The position numbers and the translations under genes were made by a program. Positions 35,341 through 47,039 of a stretch of 64,000 bases of DNA are shown here, piece by piece (the first letter of the stretch is position 1; every line of letters begins with the position of its first letter). This stretch comes from Marsupella aquatica. Lineage: Eukaryota > Marchantiophyta. The stretch is taken from NCBI GenBank assembly GCA_973895155.1, contig OZ316891.1:27652001-27716000 (forward strand). Reading direction: 5' to 3'. The notes beneath the pieces were generated by a model. It had not been told where the DNA came from. It was given only the letters and a program-made list of their open reading frames with translations, and ran no database searches.

Positions 35341-35354
35341 TGTGTAATCTGTCG

Positions 35355-36901
35355 ATGGCAACGACATGGAGCACGCTGGGAACGGCCGCGACGACCGTTA
35401 GCGAGGAGTCAGAGGATTATGCGTGCGGACGGGACGGGACCAGAGACGCCGGTTGCACCTACAGCACCCTGCGCAGAACGATCTGTGCTCTGGAGAAGGA
35501 CGCTTCTGGCAAGCCCGTTCAGAAATGCGAGAAGACGGAGCAGCTCCTCAGGAAATGCCCTGGCCAGTACGTTGTCTTTTCCTTTTTCTTGTTCTCCCCT
35601 TTTTCGTTGCAGACATCACACGGGCCGCGCCATTCTCGTAATCTGCGGGGCGTTTGACCGACTAGTTGGTTCTTTGTAGAAACGTTTTTTTTTCATGGAA
35701 AGACTTTTGATTGATGAATTGTAGAAACTTCTCGGACGTGATATTAAAATGAATGAAATGTTGAAAGAAGATGGAATTTCTTTCCGATACCTGGCGTAAG
35801 TGTTCGTGTTTGAGAGGTGGTGGTATAATGAGAGTGCTACTTGTGCGGAGGTCGTTATAAGCTAGACGAATGGAGAAAGCTTGCTTGAGGCCTAATTTCG
35901 CATGGTATCGTTAGTTAGGACATTCATGCGTCGGTTATAATTCACATCGTTACATTTCCTGGATATATAACTGATGAGGATGTTGAGCAGTTCTCGGTCT
36001 CGTTTCTCCCTCTGTTTTTTTATATGATGTCAGACATGGCGTTTGTAGTTTCGCTCCCTTGAGAGCTGTGACAGTCATGGTCATTTTCATGCGTGAAATA
36101 GTTCTTTTGGGCAGCTGCGGGATCTGGAAATATATTTGAAGTTCTTTTTAATTTCTCTTAAGACTTGCAACTGAGAGCGACTGACAGACTGATTAGAGAC
36201 GGGGGCCTAGATTGAAGCCGTGACAAGGAAGAAATGACGAAAGTCCAATTGATGGCTTGGCAGAAAATCCAAATATGACTGAAACTATACTCAAAATATG
36301 GCTGGAATCTAAGATAAATAGAAGACAAAACTACTTGGCGATGAAGGGTTGTGGTTTCTGAGGTTGTATTCGTTACCTAATCAAAGTGTCGTACGTGACT
36401 TAGTCACAATGCCCTGACATTTTTTTCATGAGCAGGCCAGCTGAAGTGGTGGATTCTAAGGTCGAAGCTACTGAGGAAGATGCATCGACCAGTCACCGCA
36501 CGTTTTCACTAGACTATGACAGCAGTGCAGGGGGCAGATATGCTACCCCATTTCAATGGCAGGAGAAACGATTTGGACCCGGTGGGGATGCTGCAAGCGA
36601 GGATAACCCATTGCGAGGGCTTTTTGAAAGAAGTGATCCGGCGTCTCCAGGAACACTTGAAGAGCTCTTGCATGGTGTGTTTGGCGGTCCGTTTGACGTC
36701 TCAGAGTCTCAGAGAGCTGCACCGCCCACCGCATCTCCTGGGTTTGCTGAACATTTGACCGGTTGGTTCAAGAGGGGCCCACTTGGTGGTGAAGGCCAAA
36801 AATCTCCTTCTGCAGATGTCTCATCGTCTGATCAGTCCAAATCGAAGCAAGAAGTTACAAAACTCTATGAATCACTTGCTAGAGGAGTACAGGAAGTTTG
36901 A
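35355..36901 (+). CDS. Mal d 1 / Fra a 1-associated protein-like
   Basis: Two exons, 35355-35566 and 36436-36901, join in phase (donor CCA|GTACGT, acceptor GAGCAG|G) to give about 225 residues. The family landmark is KCEKTEQLLRKCPGQPAEVV, which spans the splice junction, followed by DSKVEATEED. Plant proteins of this family were first named from partners of the PR-10 allergens Mal d 1 and Fra a 1; their cellular role is not established. Cysteines before the junction (ACGRDGTRDAGC, TICALEK, KCEK, KCPG) suggest a metal or disulfide site. The C-terminal half is acidic and Gly/Pro-rich (EELLHGVFGGPFDVS), ending KLYESLARGVQEV. No signal peptide or membrane segment is visible. The intron is 869 bp. 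Confidence 0.82.
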
Positions 36902-39060
36902 GAACACTTTTTTGATCTGTGGATGTCATCAGGTAGTCACCGTTTCAGTTTTGAGGCAACAGTTTCTAGGCCCACATGGTGCCCGCCTTCCCCCCACCAC
37001 CACCCCCGGCTTGCATGGCTTCAAAGTAAACCAAGAGCAGTAAGTGCCGAAACTTGTTCATGTAATTCCCTGATGTTCCCTTGGGCACCACTGACTGGAT
37101 TTGTGTCTTGCGTCTGCCTCGAAGGAAAGGTACCGGAATGTTACTCGTTACTTTAGTCGACTCGTATGACTCGGGAAAATTCATTGCTGTGGAGTCTATC
37201 TCAACATCTACTGTACAAGATTATCCACCGCGCAACGCTTTGGAAACTCATGTGACCTGAGACCCACTTGTGACTCCCTTTACGGGATCAAGGTGGTACT
37301 TTGTAGACTGGCCTTCACCAGCCTTCGTCTGCAATATCCACGAGTTTGTTCCCCCAAATAGATCCATAGCTCACCTGTTCAACGAGGGTTTGATTCTTGC
37401 TGAACTTCCCTCCGGGTTTTGTCTCATACAGGGTGCTACCTACCAGATATTCTAGACGAGGTCCTTGCCTTGAGAGGGTTGATAACAAGAATTGGTCACT
37501 AGACCACACTTTTACGTTTGTTCTCCACGATTGAGAACACTGAGAGAGTCCTCGTATCTGTCATTGTTGATACTGGGGAAAACCCCTAGCTTTTTGTTCT
37601 TGTCTGTTCATAAGAATTTTGTGATTTTCCTAGCTGCTGGACTACTATAGCCTGTATATATCTCGAGTGTAAATGCGACCATACTTGTGTGCTGTGGAAT
37701 TACACATTTTAGCCATGATTTGGACTCGAAGTTGACGGAACATATCAGAGCATCAAATTTTGGCATATCCTGCTCTTGATCTCTTTTCAATGAAAATGTT
37801 GAGTTGGATTGTATCAGTGGAAACAGATTTGAATTCAGGATTATCTTCAAATGCGCGTGACAAGAATGATGTACTTCACGTCGTGGCAGAGATTGCACTT
37901 TGTGGCAGGCAATGACTTGCAGCTTGTTTGATACTTAAAGTCTCCATAGGATGGTAGCGTCAATTTGGTTTTCTGCCGAACAACTCTATTTGGGGCATAC
38001 TATGTGCAATGCTTAGGCTGACCATTGATCCTTCGCTTGTGTGATGAGCTAAGAACCCAATGCCAGAATCTTGATTACAATGGCAGACCCAGTCTCATTC
38101 AACCAAATTGGAGTGAGTGCGGACTTAGATTTTCACAATACATTCTAAAGTGGTTTGAAATTGACTTATTGATGCCCTATACCAGTCCTCAGTCCTTCAT
38201 CCAAGAAAAGTGAAGTCATGGATCTTTTCCAGATGATGTAGGAATGCTATTTAGTAGAAGGTAACATCAATATGAGCCAAAAATCTATACTACAATTTAC
38301 AACTGAAGTTCACTCTTCATGACCTACTCATGAGAATGAAGCATTAGGTATTGATTTCTCTAGTAACAATAATTTTGATATTTAGATTATCCTTGTGAAT
38401 AGAGATGAGCATGGGGATTACAGCCAGAACGGGCCTTAGTATGCATAAGCAAGGGCATTTGGACTAGTATCACCTTCCTTGACTGTAGTAGGCCATAGGG
38501 AGTGGACAAGTGACAATTTTGAGCTAATTAACTCAACTAGAAACTCCAAAATTATCATCAATCAGCCATGTACCAATGCCCCCTTGAATTGTGAACATTT
38601 CCCATTTCTTGCTTGACACAACTTAACTAGAATTGAGTCTTTTGGGTTGATTTCTATGGGAGTCCTCGTAGATGGATTTGGGATAAGTTTGCTCCTACCA
38701 GTCAGAGATTTTCAAGGCCAATTATTTGCCATTGGGTGAAGTAGTTCCAAAGTGTAGAAGGGACTTCCTCAGTGGCATATTCATGCTCTCAATTATTGGA
38801 CAAATTATGTGAAGCCAAGATTTTGTTGTCTTATATGACAATGGTAGACTAGCTCCCCAGTAACAACTATTCAGGTGTCTGACCCCACTTGTACCATGGG
38901 GCTTGTCCATAGTAACGAGGGTGGTATGTAGGGGAAAGAAACGAAATTTGGGGGCATTCTAACTCTTGGAAGTACCATGTCCCTAACCCAAGAAGCAGCA
39001 CAACACTGAAAATTTGTCTCTGGTACCCAAAATAATTTATCGTGGCTATCCTTTCCCCAG
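36902..39060. other. Gene-free interval
   Basis: The first part is probably the 3' untranslated region of the preceding gene. Around 38340-38430 there is similarity to 1130-1200, suggesting a dispersed repeat. No open frame has recognisable motifs. Confidence 0.5.
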
Positions 39061-39300
39061 GTCATCTCACTAGTATAAGCTCCACAAGTTTACCACCCAA
39101 ATATGCTAACATGGATAGTGTACCCCACCTCTAGTACAACCACCATATCTTACCAAAATACTTTACCTTAGCTATCCTATCTCTCACTAGTATAAGCTCC
39201 ACAAGTTTACCACCCAAATATGCTAACATGGATATGATACCCCACCTCTAGTACAACTACCATATCTTACCAAAATACTTTACCTTGGCTATCCTACCAT
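39030..39300. repeat. Minisatellite block 1 (TACTTTACC-TGGCTATCCTA core)
   Basis: Two copies of a unit of about 115 bp (CTCACTAGTATAAGCTCCAC, TTTACCACCCAAATATGC, CCACCTCTAGTACAAC), plus a partial copy. Each unit ends CCAAAATACTTTACCTTRG followed by CTATCCTA. The same core recurs in the blocks at 45.3, 46.4 and 47.3-47.7 kb. Confidence 0.8.
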
Positions 39301-41213
39301 ACAACCATTGAATTCACACCCTTGAAGTGAGCTAAGAAGATGGTGATGGTGATTAGTTGTGAGTGGGAAGCACATGAGAAAGAAGGTGGTAGGTTGGAAT
39401 GGAAGGTCGAAATGGAGTTAGAAGTTCCACTCGCAAGTCGCCGAAGTTGAAATTCCCGGAAACGAATGATAGGAAAAATCAGCGACACCAAATATTTTCT
39501 GGAGCCACATTCGCTCGACCAAATTGGCTGATATTTTTTGTGGAGGTAGAAGGGAAGTAGGCGCACCTTCTAGCAAATTATGAGCACCAACCAAGGTCTG
39601 GTTGGTGAAAGAAAAATCAGATGTCGGAGGGGGCCTGCATCTTCCAACTTTTCTACGCGAATTCGATTCTATGATTTGAAGCACATGGACGAGGATTGAA
39701 TGGAAGTAGGAGCTTGATTAGTAGCTAGTAAGAGAGGGGAACACTCAGCCCATGGTGAGGATTGGATTGGAGTGGATTGGAGTGGCTGAAAAGTATTTAA
39801 GGATTGTAGTTTCTTGTGTGGAGGGACAAATGCCTGGTTGCTTAGTGGAAACTTCACCCACATGGAGTGGAAACTAAGATCAACAAGCATATGACCCCAG
39901 AGTTGGATAGTTGTAGAGAAGTGAAGAGAAGTACCCTGGACAGAGGTTCCATTTGTACAAGGAAAATTTATGATGTTACACAAATTCTCTTTTTCTTGCA
40001 TCCTTCTTTGCTATGACTTCAATTCTGTAGTTGACATGAGAACTGAGCTTTAGAGAGATTGAGTACCTGGATGTTACCTTGTACCCAATCTGGTTGATTT
40101 TCTAGAGGTTTAGTGAGGAGAGAATATTGTGTTGTGATTTTCGGTTTTCCCTGGTTCGGGCAGTATACCTGGGCAGCGTATTGGCGATTCCTTATGGTGC
40201 TTTGGTGTCTCTAGCTGTGGAATTTTGGCAAAGCGATTACAGGTTTTCCCTGGTCGTTGTGTTTGGAGTACTTTAGTAAATCTGAAAGTGCAACCTTCTT
40301 GTAGTTTGCTATAGAGAACCAAAAGAACTCTTTTACGTCTCTAAACTCGGTATTCGTTCCCGTTAAGAACAAGATTGGGTTGGTTTGATGTAATAAACTA
40401 AAAATAAAGCTTTAAGCTGTTGTGTCACACATAGTAATCAATCTTGACTACTTTAATTAGGTACTTTGAAGATCGCTCCACAACGATGAGCAGTTTTTGA
40501 TGATAACTCAACATCATATAACCATCAATTAAGCAAAAGGTTGCAATTAACAAAACACAAGGAAAAATCTCTTAGAGTATGCTTAAGGGAGTTTGGAATA
40601 TACCAAGGTTACTCCTTAGACATAAGCAATAATGGAATGACTTTAAGGGAATTCAAATCCACACGGCTTTTCAGATCTAAACTGCATACTAGAGTATCCT
40701 TTTAAAATGCCGGCAACATGTCTTGACCTTTCTTCCTAAGTGATACTTAGTCAAGATCTAAAAGGATAAATACTTCAGCATTTAGATGGTACTAAGCAAC
40801 AGGAAGGTGAAAACATCATTTCCAATGCAACTTAAACTCAATGGGTTAACTCTAAGAACTTGTGAGATTACAATGTGTCACCAAAGCGGAATCTGACATT
40901 ATAATTCACGAGATTCATAACTGAGGTTTTACTTCAAGTATTTGGGTTCCAAAATACAAGAAGGAGGTAAGTCCCTCCTAGGATTGCCTGCTCTGAACTT
41001 CAAAAAGTCCAAAATCACAAGGACAACACCAAGGGGCGACAAGTCATGTCTGACTTACTTACTTCTGTTTATTAGTAGTGGAAGATACTTATAGTGAAAA
41101 ACATCGAGGAAAAACCCTTGGGGGTTGAAGAGTCATGACCCTTCAAAACCCTCAAAAAGTCAAAAATGAAAACTAAGTATGAAAATGTCTAAAACTAACT
41201 AAGTTAAGTTTAC
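39301..41213. other. Gene-free interval
   Basis: No protein family was recognised in the short frames. GGATTGGAGTGGATTGGAG is a small local repeat near 39765. AT-rich DNA towards 41200 probably belongs to the flank of the 808-codon ORF. Confidence 0.45.
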
Positions 41214-41290
41214 CGTAGTATCGTAAGATCGTAATTCGTAAAAGCGTAGGTTCGTAAGATCATAAGATCGTAAGATCATAAAGTCGTAGT
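41214..41290. repeat. Left ATCGTAAG iteron cluster
   Basis: Several direct copies of ATCGTAAG or one-base variants (ATCATAAG, TTCGTAAG, ATTCGTAA) are packed into about 75 bp, in the same orientation as the cluster on the far side of the 808-codon ORF. A GTTAAGTTTACC motif lies just outside. Confidence 0.8.
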
Positions 41291-41514
41291 CGCGGGAACT
41301 TAACGATAACCCTAAACTCAGCAAACTAAAGTATTTCTAACTTTCTAACTACAATCCAAAGTGATTGAGACTTTGCCAATGTGTTTTCCTATGTATAAGC
41401 TGTCTACTGAAAAAGACTTGATGAGTTTTGGAATCTTAAAACATGTCTAATAAAATCGAGCGGGGTACAGTAACTGAAACTGCCTCTGACACTTAACAAA
41501 ATTGCAGGTCTGCT

Positions 41515-43941
41515 TCAATCTTTTGGTTGTCGAATATCCTCTGGTTCTCTAATTTCTACTTTCCAAATAGTGCGCGTCCGAATAGCTTCCCTTACTTCAT
41601 CACAGTGAGGTTGATCCCGGATGTAAGGTAGACATCTCATCTGTCTTCCCCAATACATAAGTGGCATCCTTTTCTCCAAAAAGCACTGGTTGATTCTGAT
41701 TTTTTCCCGTAAGATGCCTATGACATCTAAACAATTGCACGAGTTGGCGTAGACAGATGGGTAGAATTGTAAGAACATCTCTGTACTCAGCATCTTGTTG
41801 TAGGAGGATCGTAATTTCCACTGCACATCCCGGAAGTAGCGAGTGTAGTTTGTTAGCTGCTGCGTGCTGATGTTGTTCCATACTCGCTGCTTGTCTTCAT
41901 AAGAAGTGGTTGAAGTAAGGATAACCTTGGGTCCAGTGGGAATATATGAGTGATCAGGGGTAGTAGACTTGTTGCTCTGTTTTAGAAAAATCAGTAAGAA
42001 ATCTAAAGCATAAGCGGCTATATTTCCCAAATAGGCCAGGATTAAATCCGGGTCATCAACTTCAACATCACCTTGTAGAAACATAACGGCCAGTATAGGT
42101 CGGAAGTAGACTGAATCTGTCCAGTACTCATCAAACTGAGCCAACTCCACGCGAGAGGTACCAATCATCCTGAGATCAAAAATGTAGCTAGCCTCTGCTT
42201 TCTTCAAATAATAAAACCTCCAGAACTCACTTATAGGCGGTGTATTGGCATGCATAACCTTACAAGTGGTGACATACTTCTGGACTTGTTGCTCTGGTGT
42301 TCTAGGCTCCATTTTATAGATGATAGCGTTTCTAGGAGTCTGGGTAGAAGAAGTGACAACTGCAACAAGGTTGGGGTTAGATCGCAAGGCTGCATTAACT
42401 CTTTCGAATCCCTGATCTGGTGAGTCACAGACTGGAATATCATAGGGAAAGAAGTATTCTGGTGTGGATGGAGGATCAGAATCTTCAGAAAAGGGAAATC
42501 CTTGCTGAGAGAAGGGCTGTGTAAAGTGCAAAGATTTATGAGGTAGACTATCAGTAGGCTCATAATTTGAATCAGGACTATAGGGAAACTGAGAGGATGG
42601 CAGTGGGGAGCGTGAAGGTTCAGGTCTATCAAGAAATTCATTGACTATGGAGGTGACTTCTTCTGAACGGCAGCCTAACATAGTAGTTAACTCATGGACA
42701 ATCTTAAGGCAGGAGTGATGTTCTACAGATGAGCAGGGAGGAGGCTCTGAATTTGTAGGTGAGGTCTCCTTCAAGTCTGTAGGGGATGGAACTGAGATTT
42801 GAGCCACGGTCTTAACAGCAAAAAGTTCCTCTGTGGAGAGCTGAATTTCTGCTGGAGGTGAAGATGATGGCGAATTCTCATGATCCGGAGATGAAAGTGC
42901 AGAAGGAGGAACCTGTGTCACTGCGTCATGGCGCAATTGCTCAATGGTCTCGTACAGTGAATGAAAGTCACAGTTGAGCAAAGCACACACCTTACTGATC
43001 AGGGTCTGATTGGAGTCGTCCTGTGCAAGTCGAATAGGAAACTTCCCAATTCCTGTGGAAAGGGGTGGTGAGGGGATCCCTGGGTAGTCTATCATCTCAG
43101 CATCTGTAGTAAGTGCTTCTAGGTCCATGGGTACCTCATCTGAAGGACTTGAATTGTGAAGACTTGCCCGGCTGCCTGGAGAAGCTGGCGATATGACGTT
43201 TGCCTCTTCTGCTGTAGTAGGCATAATTTCATCTTGTTCCCACAACTTGGAGATTTCTTCCATAAGATAATCTCTCTCCATCACCTCCTCAGGAAGTGAG
43301 CAATCAAAAGCGGAGTATAGCTGGGCTAGATAGTTTTGCAGTTGAGTTGATTGATTCGCCCTTAATGTCCGAAGTTGATCCCTCACAACATTGAAAAATA
43401 CCAAAGCCCAATTGACCTTTACTCTACCACTGTGCGCAGCGATGATGGTATTGGCCAGAGAAATGGAGCAAACAGTTGGTTTCTTGGGATGAAAAATAGG
43501 AACCAAAAATTCCAAAAGAATTCTTAGCTCCAAATGATTGCATTCACTCACATTCCAGCCATTTCTCTTATTCCGGGTACCTGAAAAGTATGGAGTTGAT
43601 GTATCATCCTTGGGCGAAAGTAGCGCTTCTCCGTCAGCAGAACATCCAAAAGCATACGCGAAGTGATCTATGGTCCATTTGCTGGGCCGTCCTCGAATAG
43701 AAGTAGGCGAAGGTGAGGCGACAATTGATCCTCTGACAAAATCTTCCAGGTAGGTGTCCAACTCTGAAGTCCATGGTAGTCGGAATAATTTCTCCAGTCC
43801 AAGCTCTCTCAAGGATTGGCGTAATGATTCATAGCTCTCTTCGGTCCTGGGGAGCCTGATGACGAGCGCTTTTGGAATTGCCACAGAATCAATGAGGTAT
43901 TCCTCATCACAATCGAATGTTGCCATAGCTCTCGGGTTCAC
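41515..43941 (-). CDS. Unrecognised 808-residue protein, intronless, flanked by iterons
   Basis: I do not recognise this protein. It is one uninterrupted frame, much longer than chance, while most nearby DNA is decayed. Residues 1-235 look globular: RLPRTEESYESLRQSLRE, FRLPWTSELDTYLEDFVRG, GRPSKWTIDHFAYAFGC, then ELRILLEFLVPIF and VNWALVFFNVVRDQLRTL. About 240-540 is a Ser/Pro/Glu-rich, probably disordered linker. About 545-808 is a second folded region (FWRFYYLKKAEASYIFDLR, ILAYLGNIAAYALDFLLIF, VWNNISTQQLTNYTRYFRD, PLMYWGRQMRCLPY). There is no reverse transcriptase, DDE/D, HUH, zinc-knuckle or helicase motif. An ATG at codon 6 (NPRAMATF) is an alternative start. The lack of introns and the iterons on both sides suggest a mobile-element gene, perhaps gag-like or an accessory protein, but this is a guess. 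Confidence 0.7.
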   Translation of the reverse strand: MNPRAMATFDCDEEYLIDSVAIPKALVIRLPRTEESYESLRQSLRELGLEKLFRLPWTSELDTYLEDFVRGSIVASPSPTSIRGRPSKWTIDHFAYAFGCSADGEALLSPKDDTSTPYFSGTRNKRNGWNVSECNHLELRILLEFLVPIFHPKKPTVCSISLANTIIAAHSGRVKVNWALVFFNVVRDQLRTLRANQSTQLQNYLAQLYSAFDCSLPEEVMERDYLMEEISKLWEQDEIMPTTAEEANVISPASPGSRASLHNSSPSDEVPMDLEALTTDAEMIDYPGIPSPPLSTGIGKFPIRLAQDDSNQTLISKVCALLNCDFHSLYETIEQLRHDAVTQVPPSALSSPDHENSPSSSPPAEIQLSTEELFAVKTVAQISVPSPTDLKETSPTNSEPPPCSSVEHHSCLKIVHELTTMLGCRSEEVTSIVNEFLDRPEPSRSPLPSSQFPYSPDSNYEPTDSLPHKSLHFTQPFSQQGFPFSEDSDPPSTPEYFFPYDIPVCDSPDQGFERVNAALRSNPNLVAVVTSSTQTPRNAIIYKMEPRTPEQQVQKYVTTCKVMHANTPPISEFWRFYYLKKAEASYIFDLRMIGTSRVELAQFDEYWTDSVYFRPILAVMFLQGDVEVDDPDLILAYLGNIAAYALDFLLIFLKQSNKSTTPDHSYIPTGPKVILTSTTSYEDKQRVWNNISTQQLTNYTRYFRDVQWKLRSSYNKMLSTEMFLQFYPSVYANSCNCLDVIGILREKIRINQCFLEKRMPLMYWGRQMRCLPYIRDQPHCDEVREAIRTRTIWKVEIREPEDIRQPKD

Positions 43942-44023
43942 AAATCTTGAGGTGGATGCTGATCAGATGAAGCGGAGCGATGCTTGTAAGCGTCGGAAAT
44001 AGTCATGCAGAGAGTGATTCGCT

Positions 44024-44162
44024 CTGGTCGTAAGATTTCACGCGATGCGGCTCATAGTGTACTTTCCGCCTGTTAGTCTTGCAACGGCGTAATCTTCTAG
44101 TACCGCATAAGTTTGTAAATCGTAAGGTAATAAGATCGTAAGATCGTAAGATCGTATCTTAC
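44024..44162. repeat. Right ATCGTAAG iteron cluster
   Basis: GTCGTAAGATTT occurs near 44027 and a dense run with ATCGTAAG repeated at an exact 8-bp period at 44117-44157, followed by ATCTTAC in the opposite sense. It lies upstream of the 808-codon ORF (which reads leftwards), so it could also be promoter-proximal. Confidence 0.82.
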
Positions 44163-44181
44163 TAAAAGGCGTAAAAAATGT

Positions 44182-44203
44182 AAGTTTAAGTGAACTTAAA
44201 CTT
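44182..44203. other. 22-bp near-perfect palindrome beside the iterons
   Basis: AAGTTTAAGT and ACTTAAACTT are exact reverse complements separated by GA. Lying 20 bp from the iteron cluster, it could be a protein-binding site or part of an element end; no function is shown. Confidence 0.75.
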
Positions 44204-45261
44204 TAGCGACCAGAAAATTTAAAAATTTGCACTTAATCTTAGCTTTTCAAGTTTACTGTATATCCACACTTCTCACCATGTGTGTTTTGCTGTCCTGATT
44301 TGGCTGTTTTGTTGGCCAGAGTTAGTAGACACCCCCAGGAGTGACAATCTGAATCTTCAGAGCTGGGAGGTGATAAGAAGTATTGATCTGGTCAAGGGCT
44401 GCTGAAAATTGGGTGCTTGAGATTGGGTGGCAGTCAAGTACAATGGGCTCAGCCCCTAATTTTGTTCTGCAAACCAATTGATGGTAGGAGCTGATGTGAC
44501 CCCAGCAACAAGGTTTGTTCCAGTGAGCTTTTAGCAGGGTGATTTCTTACAGGTTTTTTTATCAAAAGCTTGTGCTAGTTAAAAGCGCATTCATTTTTTT
44601 TCCAATCTTCACTCATCATCAGAAAAAATACCGGTCTTTGAACACATTTTCTTTTTGAGCTAGTAGGTTTATTGATAACCAAACTTTACTCAAGGACTGT
44701 CTTAGGTAAAGCTAAATGTGACAAGACCACTAAATTACATATTTGTGGAGGCCCTGGCCCAGGATATGTCTCCTAAAGTCATATCAATAGACTTATTAGT
44801 ACATTCAAGCTTTATTTGATCAGTCCTTCTGAGCTTTTTGGTTTCCAAATGAAACATCATTGGTCACAGGTAAGGAGGTTTACCCCATAGGTTTGATGCA
44901 AGAGAACATTTTCAATTTTTTGTAGATTGGCTAAGATGTGTTAGCAATGCAAGAGAAATTAAAAAAAATAAAAATCTATGGAGTATCAAAGTTGTGTCAT
45001 CCATGCAAGCAAATAACTTTTTTTAATCCTCCGTGCTAAAGGTGTGTTATGCAACAAATTTGTTTTCTATCATTCTGAAATGGTACTATAAAGTTTGAGA
45101 TGGATTTTTCTCATAAAATGGGCCCATAATTTTCCCCTCCTTTTCAACTCAAAAGGTCAGGCAGTGAGAGTTTATGGGTTTACACTCATTGCCCTTTCAT
45201 TTGTTTAATATTCATTTTTTGATGAAATCACATTTTCATACTTTTCAACCCAAAAAGTATA
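44204..45261. other. Gene-free interval
   Basis: AT-rich DNA with no recognised gene or repeat; it could be the outer part of the element carrying the 808-codon ORF. Confidence 0.45.
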
Positions 45262-45495
45262 TTTTTGGGTATTTTTTAGTGTTTTCACTCCAAGTCAATT
45301 CACGCTTTAGCTCACCAGAAATATATTTAAAATAAGACGTCGTCTCTAGAATGACCTCCATATTTTCTAACAACCAAAATATTTTACCGAGGCTATCTTA
45401 TCCTTACATCCAGATAGGTCTCTAGCATAACATCCATATTTCTAACAACCAACATACTTTACCGTGGCTATCTTATCCCCTTTTTGAAGCTGCTA
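45262..45495. repeat. Left copy of a 230-bp direct repeat (minisatellite block 2)
   Basis: It begins TTTTGGGTATTTTTTAGTG and ends CCCCTTTTTGAAGCTGCTAT, and includes two TACTTTACCG-type cores (AAATATTTTACCGAGGCTAT and CATACTTTACCGTGGCTAT). It is repeated at 46331-46577 with an offset near 1069 bp; the right copy has a small internal duplication (CTTTTACCGAGGCTATCTTATC). Confidence 0.85.
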
Positions 45496-46330
45496 TTTTT
45501 ACGGACCCCACTAGAGGTCCTTTCCAAAATTCCTGGCACCACAGCATGCCACATCAACAACAACCGCAACAAACAAGACTCGTTTATTTTGTGAATCAAG
45601 CTTATAGTTTTCATTGGTGTTTGTGTCAATTTGAGTGTAAATTTTGGGACGCCGTGCCATAAAAAGAAAAGTAAAAACATTGGAAATGCAAAGAGCATGA
45701 CGGTTAAAACTGTCACTATGTAACCGTTTTAGTTACATTTCCAATTTTAAAACTTAATTCAAAGATTTATAAAAAATATTTTTTATATAATAAATAATGA
45801 CTAATAACTAACTTGATAACTTCCTTGTTAAACCGCAACTCCCGGTATGTAAGGACCTCTCATATTATACGGCCATTAATGCTGGGAAGAGCACATAGAA
45901 ACCCAAGATCGAGGAGGAGGAATGGCTGGAATCTTGAAAGTTCATCGAATTTTATACTCAAAACTATTATTCATTCTCAAAACAAAAAATACCCAGTCGT
46001 AGATCTCATTGAGATCTTTCTTTTGCACCCTAGATCGCCTTCTAACATGGATGAATAAGACTTCTAGAGGCATTACAAAATGGACGGCAAAGATCATAAA
46101 ATCAACAAAATCGACGGCTAAGAAGGCTTGGGTTTGTTTAATTTTTCATTTGAAAAATATTAACCCATTTGCAAAACGGACAGAACCCATCCATAGATCT
46201 ATTTGAATCTTTCTTTTGAGCCATAGATTGGCCATTATGATGGACGGACGAGATTTCCAGAGATAAGAAATGGATACGGCTCAGATCGACTCTTCCCCCT
46301 GATTTTATTAGCCAAGGGGTCCACGAACTA
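45496..46330. mobile_element. 835-bp relative of the fold-back element, one A-type and one B-type end
   Basis: It starts TTTTACGGACCCCACTAGAGG, like end A of the 30.8-kb element. The next 180 bp also match A (CACCACAGCATGCCACATCA, later CGCCGTGCCATAAA). It ends GGGGTCCACGAACTAA, like end B (CGTGGACCCC in the inward direction). The interior is AT-rich without a gene. It sits exactly between the two copies of the 230-bp direct repeat. Confidence 0.65.
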
Positions 46331-46577
46331 ATTTTGGGTATTTTTTAGTGTTTTCACTCCAAGTCAATTCACTCTTTAGCTCACCAGCAATATATTTAAA
46401 ATAAGACGTCGTCTCTAGAATGACCTCCATATTTTCTAACAACCAAAATATTTTACCGAGGCTATCTTATCCTTTTACCGAGGCTATCTTATCCTTACAT
46501 CCAGATAGGTCTCTAGCATAACATCCATATTTCTAACAACCAACCAACATACTTTACCCCCCTTTTTGAAGTGGCTA
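46331..46577. repeat. Right copy of the 230-bp direct repeat (minisatellite block 3)
   Basis: See the left copy at 45262-45495. The two copies are nearly identical over TTTTCACTCCAAGTCAATTC and AAATAAGACGTCGTCTCTAG, so the duplication is recent relative to the surrounding decay. Confidence 0.85.
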
Positions 46578-47039
46578 TATGGTGAATGCAACTTTCAGTA
46601 TTTTGTCTTTTTCAAACTTCTTTTGTTATGTACTTTTATTTCAATGTGTCTTACCAAGGTGCATCCTTTGTATAGTTTAGATTTCCAATTTATTCTGGCA
46701 CCCCTCTAATTTTTTTAAATCTTTGCTATATTTTAAGATCATCCACCCTATAACAAAGCTAGTTGAATTTCTAGCCCTTATTCTCATGAGTATATAAGAA
46801 ATGATCTAAATAATGTGCACACCTTATGTCTTTAAGTACTACTCATGGTTTTGTGTCCTAAATTTATAGTTTTAATTATTTTGAATATCATTACCTAAAG
46901 TAAGTATATAAATATCTCTACTCATGTACATTATATGTACATCCCAATACCATAAACTTAACTTTTCCTGTTCATTATTATTTTTCTTTACATGTGTACC
47001 TTATATACATGATTGTAGGTTCTTCCAAGTCATTCCAAG
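46578..47039. other. Gene-free AT-rich interval
   Basis: No gene or repeat was recognised. Confidence 0.5.

Noticed and set aside
39294-40001. Three 88-110-codon minus-strand frames
   Set aside because: Each lacks motifs and none can be joined convincingly; the interval looks like anonymous repeat-derived DNA.
45468-46206. Several 60-80-codon frames inside the 835-bp element
   Set aside because: They are unconserved between the related fold-back copies and have no motifs.
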